Positions 15,995-21,416 of a stretch of 21,416 nucleotides of DNA are shown here, piece by piece (positions within the stretch are counted from its first letter, which is position 1; the number at the start of each line of letters is the position of its first letter). The position numbers were made by a program, and so were the translations under genes. A model generated the notes under the pieces. It made no database searches and was not told where the DNA came from. It worked only from the letters and a program-made list of their open reading frames with translations. The stretch is from Phycisphaeraceae bacterium (GTDB taxonomy: Bacteria; Planctomycetota; Phycisphaerae; Phycisphaerales; Phycisphaeraceae), in contig JAESSU010000145.1 in the NCBI GenBank assembly GCA_016763955.1, positions 1-21,416 of the forward strand, written 5' to 3'.

Positions 15995-16353
15995 TTATTT
16001 AAAACTTTTCATTGCCTCATCAGCTGAATCATAGATACGAAAAAGCTTGTTGAGTTTGGTAATAGCAAACACTTCATAAATCTGTGGGTCAATCGTTGCC
16101 AAGCGCAATTGGCCAGCCTTAGCACGAACTCGATTGTTGATCGTGATGAGCATGCCCAGCGCTGCAGACGAGAGATGATCCACATTGACAAATCAATAAG
16201 CAACTTGGGATTAGGTGTTCTATCGAGTAAATCAGCTACCTGGTCGCCGATATTATTAATCGCCGCTTCTTCCAGAATATTCTGATCCAAGAACCCGATA
16301 CGGATCACCTGATCACTGGTTTCGATTGTGAGGCGAGATTCGCCGTCCGCCAT
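15995..16353 (-). pseudogene. STAS-domain anti-anti-sigma factor, disrupted by a one-base deletion
   Basis: From ATG 16353 the frame reads 56 residues, MADGESRLTI to KLLIDLS, and then goes out of frame. The remaining 62 residues, from VDHLSSAALGML to MKSFK, are in another frame, ending with the stop at 15995-15997. The junction reads TCAATGTGGAT on the coding strand; one extra A at 16185-16186 would give Ser-Asn-Val-Asp and restore a normal 119-residue STAS domain. GAGGAGA at 16360-16366 is six bases before the ATG, so the start is firm. Without the repair the frame runs on to a stop at 16009, giving a STAS N-half with an unrelated tail. The usual phosphoserine (Ser58 of SpoIIAA) aligns with the first Ala of SSAALG, with Ser just before it. 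This could be a true mutation or a sequencing or assembly error in a short A run. Confidence 0.75.
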
Positions 16354-16384
16354 CGCCTGTCTCCTCAAACAAAGTACTGTAATT

Positions 16385-16413
16385 AAAGTAGGCTTACTGT
16401 GCCTAAGTGTCAA
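16385..16413 (-). promoter_or_regulatory. Sigma-70-like promoter of the STAS/RsbW operon
   Basis: On the complement, a perfect TTGACA (16408-16413) is followed after exactly 17 bases by TACTTT (16385-16390), 31 bases before the STAS start. The -10 is only half-matched, but the -35 and spacing are ideal. Confidence 0.6.
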
Positions 16414-16559
16414 GCCCAATGAGGGATATGCATACATCCTTTATGACTACGAGTTGTTCTATAGCAATCAAATTTAAAACGCTTGCATGATACGAGTCAG
16501 ATTGGTACGCTTGTCTAACTGCAAAAAACGCTATCTATATTTAAAGTGGAGTATCGATA

Positions 16560-18158
16560 ATGAAAGCTATCATGGTCATGTTCGACACATTGAATCGTCA
16601 TTTTCTACCGAATTATGGCTGTGATTGGACCCATGCGCCGAATTTCACACGCCTTGGCGAGCGGACTGTGACTTTCGACAATAGCTATGTCTGCTCCATG
16701 CCCTGCATGCCTGCAAGACGGGATATGCACACAGGACGACCCCATTTCCTACATCGTTCTTGGGGGCCCCTTGAGCCCTTTGACGATTCCGTCCCGCAGA
16801 TGCTCAAGGATGCTGGTGTTCACACGCATCTAAGCACCGATCATTATCACTACTTTGAAGATGGCGGTGCGACCTATCACTCACGATATCGCAGTTTTGA
16901 TTTTCACCGTGGCCAAGAAGGTGACTCCTGGGTTGGTCAAGTCAAACTTCCTAGCTCCAAAGCGTTAGCCAATGATCCGAAAACTGATATGGGGAAAAAT
17001 CAAGTCCGCACGCAAGACTGGATCAACCGTGAGTATATTGATGGCCGTGATGATCACATGCCTCAACATCAAACCTTTAAAGCAGGACTCGAATTCATCG
17101 AGCGAAACCACGACCAAGACAATTGGTTCTTGCAAATCGAAACATTCGACCCCCATGAACCGTTCTTCTCACAACCTAAGTTCAAAGCCCTCTTCGCCAA
17201 ACACTATGAAAACTACACCGGCCCACACTTTGACTGGCCCGGTTATGGCAAAGTGACCGAGACACGCGAAATGGTAGAGCATTGTCGATATGAATACGCA
17301 GCCCTACTCGCCATGTGTGATTGCTACATGGGGAAAGTCCTCGATGCAATGGATCAATACAACCTCTGGGATGACACCATGCTCATCGTCAACACAGACC
17401 ATGGCTTTATGCTCGGTGAACATGACAGTTGGGCAAAGTGCTGGCTCCCCTTCTATCAAGAAATCGCCCACACCCCCTTCTTCGTCCACGACCCCCGCGC
17501 CCGCAAGTCCCCCCGGAAGCTCCAAGGCAAATCCCAAAGCAAGTCCCAAGGAGAGTCAAGCCAAGGGGACTTCCAGAAAAACTTCCGGGGGGGGCAAAGG
17601 CGACATGCATTGGTGCAACCATCGATCGACATCCCGCTGACATTACTGGACTTTTTTGGGGTTCAACCGACAGCTGACATGCGAGGTAAAAACTTGACGC
17701 AAACCATTGCAGATGACACACCCGTACGCGATGCTGCGATCTTTGGCATACACGGAGGTCAAGTCAATGTCACCGATGGCAAGCACGTGTACATGCGTGG
17801 CCATGCCGGCAAGACCAACCAACCGCTCTTTGATTACACACTGATGCCCACACATATGAAGTCGATCTTCACGCCTGAGGAACTCAAACCCATGACGCTT
17901 ACGGAGCCTTTGCCGTTTAGTAAAGAAGTGCCTGTGTTGAAAATCCCCCGAAAAATACCAGCGAAAAGTCCTTATGTCAGTGCCGCCGGCCAGACCATGC
18001 TCTTTGATCTGTCAACTGATTATGTGCAAAAGAAGCCCATCACTGACGCGGTGATTGAAAAGAAAATGATCGGGCATCTCATGGAGCAACTTGCTTATCA
18101 CGACGCACCCATTGAGCAATACGAACGACTTGGTTTAAACACAGAAGCTCTGGCATGA
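16560..18158 (+). CDS. Type I sulfatase (Cys-type, formylglycine-dependent)
   Basis: 532 residues. SMPCMPARRDMHTGR contains the CxPxR signature with Cys49, the residue converted to formylglycine, and Arg53. Metal and sulfate-site motifs are MFDTLNRH near the N-terminus (Asp9), ETFDPHEPF at 194-202 and NTDHGFMLGEHD at 278-289 (Asp280, His281). The enzyme should cleave sulfate esters from a sulfated carbohydrate. It has no signal peptide, so it is either cytoplasmic or exported by an unseen route; the modifying enzyme is not in the window. GGAG at 16548-16551 is eight bases from the ATG. Residues 314-347 are a Lys/Ser/Gln/Gly-rich insertion not expected in the family. The gene is divergent from the STAS/RsbW pair across 206 bases, and its stop overlaps the start of a decayed paralogue by four bases. 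Confidence 0.92.
   Translation: MKAIMVMFDTLNRHFLPNYGCDWTHAPNFTRLGERTVTFDNSYVCSMPCMPARRDMHTGRPHFLHRSWGPLEPFDDSVPQMLKDAGVHTHLSTDHYHYFEDGGATYHSRYRSFDFHRGQEGDSWVGQVKLPSSKALANDPKTDMGKNQVRTQDWINREYIDGRDDHMPQHQTFKAGLEFIERNHDQDNWFLQIETFDPHEPFFSQPKFKALFAKHYENYTGPHFDWPGYGKVTETREMVEHCRYEYAALLAMCDCYMGKVLDAMDQYNLWDDTMLIVNTDHGFMLGEHDSWAKCWLPFYQEIAHTPFFVHDPRARKSPRKLQGKSQSKSQGESSQGDFQKNFRGGQRRHALVQPSIDIPLTLLDFFGVQPTADMRGKNLTQTIADDTPVRDAAIFGIHGGQVNVTDGKHVYMRGHAGKTNQPLFDYTLMPTHMKSIFTPEELKPMTLTEPLPFSKEVPVLKIPRKIPAKSPYVSAAGQTMLFDLSTDYVQKKPITDAVIEKKMIGHLMEQLAYHDAPIEQYERLGLNTEALA
17499..17600 (+). repeat. Low-complexity insertion in the sulfatase gene, with C6 and G8 runs
   Basis: Imperfect repeats of CCAAGG/CCAAAGC-like units encode residues 314-347 (KLQGKSQSKSQGESSQG and flanks). 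The stretch is flanked by six C at 17509-17514 and eight G at 17587-17594. It lies in a surface region between HDPR and the conserved IDIPLTLLDFFG segment and keeps the frame. Slippage-driven expansion is the likely origin. Confidence 0.6.
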
Positions 18159-18396
18159 AATGTATCATGGTCATGTTTGACTCACTTAACCGTCACATGA
18201 TTTCGCCTTATGGCTGTGACTGGACGCAAAGCACACCAGCTGTGATCTGACATCGAATTCACACGCTATGAACCGATTCCACTCGGTCATCAGGCTGTCT
18301 ATTGGCCATCAATCGAAGCAGATAAACAAGCTTCTAGCTCAAGCCGATGCCCCCTTAGAGACCTATGAACGTCTGGAATTAGCAACTATTAATTAA
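18155..18396 (+). pseudogene. Second sulfatase, internally deleted remnant
   Basis: An ATG at 18155 overlaps the stop of the sulfatase gene (ATGA). Its first 31 codons read MKCIMVMFDSLNRH and then YGCDWTQSTPAV, nearly identical to the start of the upstream sulfatase (MKAIMVMFDTLNRH, YGCDWTHAPNF), and end at a TGA (18248-18250). In another frame, 18268-18396 ends with LLAQADAPLETYERLEL, matching the upstream sulfatase C-terminus (EQLAYHDAPIEQYERLGL) before a TAA. About 450 codons including the catalytic Cys are missing. The bases between the two scraps do not clearly match sulfatase. This is a tandem paralogue that lost its middle, not a functional gene. Confidence 0.85.
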
Positions 18397-18520
18397 CTCT
18401 CTGATAATTTTGTGGCAATACCGATGGAACCTTTTCTAACAAGCGGTTAGAATCACACCGTACACAGATGAGCTTTGGAGGATCCATCGCTTAGTAAAAT
18501 CAAAACCATGGAGATGGTCG

Positions 18521-19396
18521 ATGAAGGTTCATTACAAGATCGCGTTAGTCGCTGCGGTCGTTTTATTCACAGTGGTCAGCGGGTACTTCCTAACACAGGA
18601 CAGTGCTAACGACACCACTGTGACAGATGCTGATTCAGCTAATAATACGTCAACGCAAGAAACGGATCGCCGACCCACCTCGGGCAATATCAATCTCGTT
18701 CCGCTGACGTCGAAAACCAACAACAAAGACCTCAATAGCTTGGTGCGTGAACAGCTTGCTGCAATCAACAAGCCCTCAGCGTCAACCCATAGTTTGCTTA
18801 AGCCCCCGCCCCCGCCTAAGCCCACCACAATGACTTTCAATGGCAAACCCATTAACAATCTACAAAAGCCCAAGCCCACACCAGCAAGGCTCACACGCAC
18901 AAATACTCCAAACACATCAACACCCACCCCGCCAGTCATTCGCACAACCACCCCAACGTCGACACGCAAGTCCTCGCTAGCAGCTAGACCCTTAAATTAT
19001 CCCACCCGCTACACCATTCAGCCCGGCGACACGCTTAGCTCCATCGCATTGACCTTGTACGGCTCGGACCGTCACTGGGTGGAAATTGCCCAAGCCAACC
19101 CCACCATTGATCCGCTAAAGCTCAAGCCCAATCAAGAAATCAACCTGCCCCAGCCTTCGGAATTACGCAGGCCCAGCAATCAAAAGCTAGTCAAATCTTC
19201 TAGAGGCAATAATTCACAATACACCGTTCGTGCTGGAGACAACCTAAGTACCATCGCTCAGGAGTTCTACAAAAACTCCGCACTATGGCGACGCATTTAC
19301 AATGCAAACAAATCCAAGATTGGTACAAACCCAGACACCCTTCAGGCTGGCGTGACCCTCGACATTCCTCCCGTTACTTCGGGTTCTGGCAACTGA
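18521..19396 (+). CDS. Membrane-anchored protein with two LysM domains
   Basis: 291 residues. Residues 7-24 are a hydrophobic segment (uncleaved anchor or signal peptide). A long Thr/Pro/Ser/Lys-rich linker to about 160 includes a run of five Pro at 95-99. Two LysM domains follow, at about 163-209 (YTIQPGDTLSSIALTLYG ... LKPNQEINLP) and 234-283 (YTVRAGDNLSTIAQEFYK ... LQAGVTLDIPP). LysM binds N-acetylglucosamine chains, so this is probably an envelope protein reaching peptidoglycan through the linker; there is no catalytic domain. GGAGA at 18510-18514 is six bases from the ATG. A TAGAAT at 18448-18453 could be a -10 box but has a poor -35. The stop overlaps the next start (TGATG at 19394-19398), so it heads a three-gene operon. 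Confidence 0.88.
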   Translation: MKVHYKIALVAAVVLFTVVSGYFLTQDSANDTTVTDADSANNTSTQETDRRPTSGNINLVPLTSKTNNKDLNSLVREQLAAINKPSASTHSLLKPPPPPKPTTMTFNGKPINNLQKPKPTPARLTRTNTPNTSTPTPPVIRTTTPTSTRKSSLAARPLNYPTRYTIQPGDTLSSIALTLYGSDRHWVEIAQANPTIDPLKLKPNQEINLPQPSELRRPSNQKLVKSSRGNNSQYTVRAGDNLSTIAQEFYKNSALWRRIYNANKSKIGTNPDTLQAGVTLDIPPVTSGSGN

Positions 19397-20604
19397 TGAC
19401 CGACTCTCACTCACCGCTTGCATTGGACGTACTGGTCATCGGCGGAGGCGTTGCCGGATTATGGCTACTCGACTCACTAACCCGTCAAGGCTACCGCGGT
19501 CTTCTACTTGAAGCTCACCAACTAGGTAGCGGCCAAACTGTCGCTTCGCAAGGCATACTCCACGGCGGGCTAAAGTACACACTGTCAAATCTCGTGGATC
19601 CAGGCGCTAAAGCAGTGGCTCAAATGCCGCTGATCTGGCGAGACGCTCTTGCAGGTAAACGGGAACCCAATCTTTCAAAAACCAAACTCCGTGCGGACTT
19701 TTGCCACCTTTGGCGAACCGGATCAGCACGTTCACGCCTAGGAATGACCGGCGCTGGCATGGTCCTGCGCGTTAAACCCAAAGAAATCCCAAAAGAAAAC
19801 TGGCCCCAAGCCTTAAAAAATCTCCAAGGCCAAGTCTACAACCTGCCTGAACAGGTCATCGACACGGCTAGTTTTCTAACGGACCTTGCAAGTAAACACA
19901 CCCATCGGCTGCTCAAAATTGATGCGGACAACGGCGTACAATTTAAACAAGATCACGCGGGCAATGTCACAACCGTTCACCTGACCCATGGTGACCAAAC
20001 ACTTTCACTAGCGCCTAAGCAAATCGTTCTCACCGCAGGCAAAGGCAACGCAACACTGCGTAAAATGCTCAACCTTGATGAACAAGCGATGCAGATTAGG
20101 CCCTTGCATATGGTCATGGTCAAAGGTGATCTGCCCAAGCTCAACGGCCATTGCACGGACTTTTCACAAACCCGCATCACCGTCACCAGCGCAGTTGCTT
20201 CCGATGGCAAGACCGTCTGGACCGTCGGCGGACAAGCCTCTGAAGATGGCGTTAAAATGACACCGGAAGCTTTGATTTCACATGTTAAATCTGAGATTTT
20301 AGCCGTGGTTCCCAATGTCGATCTAACGAACGCACAGTGGGCGACCTATCGTGTGGACCGAGCAGAACGCCATACCACCCACGGCCGCCGTCCAGAAGGC
20401 GTGACCCTGATTCATGATGCAAACGTAATTACCGCATGGCCCACCAAGTTAGTCTTAGCCCCGCAACTAGCCGACGATGTGATCAAACAACTTAGCGGCT
20501 CACCGACCGGCCCGGATGATCAAATGGTCGCTCCAAACTGGCCGCGTCCGACTGTTGCCCGACCACCTTGGGAGAAAGTTGAGTCATGGCTTACCGTCAA
20601 CTAG
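19396..20604 (+). CDS. FAD-dependent oxidoreductase, DAO / glycerol-3-phosphate dehydrogenase-like
   Basis: 402 residues from ATG 19396, which shares its A with the TGA of the LysM gene. An earlier in-frame start near 19285 would lie inside that gene and add residues ahead of the fold, so it is rejected. VLVIGGGVAGLWLLDSL at 12-28 is the FAD-binding GxGxxG (Gly16, Gly18, Gly21), with Glu39 ending strand 2 to bind ribose. SQGILHGGLKY at 51-61 resembles the second conserved stretch of DAO-family enzymes. LTAGKGN at about 212-218 is the late FAD-contact strand (the usual AGxxN). The family oxidises C-N or C-OH bonds of small molecules; the substrate is unknown. There is no signal peptide. The end overlaps the aldo/keto reductase by 19 bases. 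Confidence 0.85.
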   Translation: MTDSHSPLALDVLVIGGGVAGLWLLDSLTRQGYRGLLLEAHQLGSGQTVASQGILHGGLKYTLSNLVDPGAKAVAQMPLIWRDALAGKREPNLSKTKLRADFCHLWRTGSARSRLGMTGAGMVLRVKPKEIPKENWPQALKNLQGQVYNLPEQVIDTASFLTDLASKHTHRLLKIDADNGVQFKQDHAGNVTTVHLTHGDQTLSLAPKQIVLTAGKGNATLRKMLNLDEQAMQIRPLHMVMVKGDLPKLNGHCTDFSQTRITVTSAVASDGKTVWTVGGQASEDGVKMTPEALISHVKSEILAVVPNVDLTNAQWATYRVDRAERHTTHGRRPEGVTLIHDANVITAWPTKLVLAPQLADDVIKQLSGSPTGPDDQMVAPNWPRPTVARPPWEKVESWLTVN

Positions 20605-21353
20605 GCAAGACCGACATCGCGCTTTCGCCTATTGGCTTTGGTGCGTTTAAAATCGGGCGTAACCAAAATACCAAGTATCCCACACGCTATGACCTGCCCT
20701 CACTTAAGCAAGTCGATCAACTGCTTAATGCGGTCTTGGACATGGGGATCAATCACATCGACACGGCCCCGGCATATGGCATCAGTGAAGAACGCATCGG
20801 TCAAACCATCGGTCACCGTCGTGATGAATACTTCCTAAGCTCCAAGGTCGGCGAGGTTTTTAAAGACGGTCAATCCAGCTACCACTTTGATGCACAACAT
20901 GTCCGAATTTCAGTCGAACAAAGTTTGCGTAAGCTCAAAACAAACCGTCTGGACATGCTACTGATTCACTCACCCCAAGATGATGTCCAACTCCAGCAAC
21001 TCACCGACTGCATCCCCACATTACAAGCTCTTAAAGTTCGTGGCGATGTCCGCTACATTGGTTTATCAGGGAAAACCACAGCAGGTTTTGACCTAGCAAT
21101 GAACTGGGCGGACGTGCTAATGATCGAGTACCACCTCCAAGACAAACAGCATCAAGAAACCATCGCCAAAGCTCATGCTAAAGGCTTAGGTGTTCTGTGC
21201 AAAAAGGGGCTCGCTTCTGGTTACTTACCTCCCAAGGACGCGATTGAATTTGTCTTAAAAAATCCCGGGATCACCAACATCGTCATCGGCGGATTAAACC
21301 CTGTGCATCTGCAAGACAATCTACGCAATGCCTTGGCTGTCTATTGCAGCTAA
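20586..21353 (+). CDS. Aldo/keto reductase
   Basis: 255 residues. The catalytic tetrad is complete: Asp59 and Tyr64 in IDTAPAYG, Lys87 in LSSKVGE and His128 in LLIHSP. GLSGKT at about 159-164 and VIGGLNPVHLQDNL near the C-terminus are typical of the NADPH pocket. It is shorter than the usual 300-330 residues but keeps all the barrel elements I can follow. It should reduce a carbonyl on a small molecule or sugar with NADPH. GGGAGA at 20571-20576 lies within the end of the FAD enzyme gene, about nine bases from the ATG. The 19-base overlap suggests coupled translation with the FAD enzyme, so the two may act in sequence on one metabolite. Confidence 0.88.
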   Translation: MAYRQLGKTDIALSPIGFGAFKIGRNQNTKYPTRYDLPSLKQVDQLLNAVLDMGINHIDTAPAYGISEERIGQTIGHRRDEYFLSSKVGEVFKDGQSSYHFDAQHVRISVEQSLRKLKTNRLDMLLIHSPQDDVQLQQLTDCIPTLQALKVRGDVRYIGLSGKTTAGFDLAMNWADVLMIEYHLQDKQHQETIAKAHAKGLGVLCKKGLASGYLPPKDAIEFVLKNPGITNIVIGGLNPVHLQDNLRNALAVYCS

Positions 21354-21384
21354 ATCGTCACGTATTGCATCTTGCGATGCATCA

Positions 21385-21408
21385 GCGACACGCCCCCGGA
21401 AGTGTCGC
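21385..21408 (+). terminator. Hairpin after the LysM-FAD-AKR operon
   Basis: GCGACAC (21385-21391) and GTGTCGC (21402-21408) form a perfect 7-base stem around a 10-base loop, 31 bases after the last stop. A second small hairpin, TGCATC/GATGCA at 21366-21371 and 21376-21381, precedes it. The window ends at CTATTT, so a T-run cannot be confirmed. Confidence 0.5.
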
Positions 21409-21416
21409 AGCTATTT

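Noticed and set aside
17290..17721. Several open frames of 80-116 codons on both strands over the sulfatase insertion
   Set aside because: They arise from the biased low-complexity DNA; only the sulfatase frame carries conserved motifs on both sides.
18532..18969. A 145-codon open frame on the - strand opposite the LysM linker
   Set aside because: It is a Val/Gly-rich product of reading the Thr/Pro-rich linker backwards; no motif and no start signal.
1..21416. CRISPR array, tRNA, rRNA, insertion sequence or phage genes
   Set aside because: No regularly spaced repeats, cloverleaf, rRNA-like stretch, transposase, integrase or structural phage gene was recognised on either strand.

Overview
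This is a bacterial window with dense, mostly operonic genes, Shine-Dalgarno-type ribosome sites and frequent 4-base start/stop overlaps. The gene set suggests a polysaccharide-degrading member of the Planctomycetota, perhaps class Phycisphaerae. It includes a Cys-type sulfatase, Gfo/Idh/MocA oxidoreductases, a CBM9-bearing glycosidase, an AraC regulator, an RsbW/STAS partner-switch pair and a LysM protein with a Pro/Thr-rich linker. The taxonomic call is an inference from gene content; there is no rRNA or other marker in the window.

Bases 1-6739 are a + strand carbohydrate-utilisation operon. It holds the 3' part of a clan GH-A glycosidase with a C-terminal CBM9-like domain, an unrecognised TIM-barrel glycosidase-like protein, a non-canonical Gfo/Idh/MocA oxidoreductase, an M55 (DppA-type) metallopeptidase homologue and a xylose-isomerase-like TIM-barrel epimerase. 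The last three genes are tightly packed. No transporter is present. After a 280-base AT-rich gap comes a HpcH/HpaI-type 2-keto-3-deoxy-sugar-acid aldolase (7020-7850). Its 3' end runs into what looks like the decayed tail of a phytanoyl-CoA-dioxygenase-like gene.

Bases 8176-11184 are a small regulated unit. A zinc-ligand-poor MDR dehydrogenase and a Gfo/Idh/MocA oxidoreductase overlap by 4 bases on the - strand, and an AraC-family regulator is transcribed divergently from a shared 106-base control region. Together with the aldolase this could complete an oxidative sugar-acid pathway (sugar to keto-sugar or keto-deoxy acid to pyruvate plus aldehyde), but the substrate cannot be read from sequence.

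Bases 11598-15362 hold an 890-residue, three-module membrane glycosyltransferase (GT2 + GtrA + PMT/ArnT-like) and, convergent to it, an SGNH esterase. Bases 15490-16353 (- strand) hold an RsbW-like ATP-binding protein behind a STAS-domain gene broken by a one-base deletion. Divergent from these is a sulfatase (16560-18158), followed at a 4-base overlap by the internally deleted remains of a second sulfatase. Bases 18521-21353 form a tight operon of a LysM cell-envelope protein, an FAD-dependent DAO-type oxidoreductase and an aldo/keto reductase, ending in a hairpin at the window edge.

Base composition drifts. Hand-counted 60-base rows are AT-rich in the left operon (about 23% G+C at 2401-2460, about 32% at 1-60) and richer on the right (about 63% at 19441-19500). 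With three decayed genes (7800-7994, 15995-16353, 18155-18396), this suggests a recently reshuffled accessory region next to more stable genome. I see no tRNA, rRNA, CRISPR array or insertion sequence.
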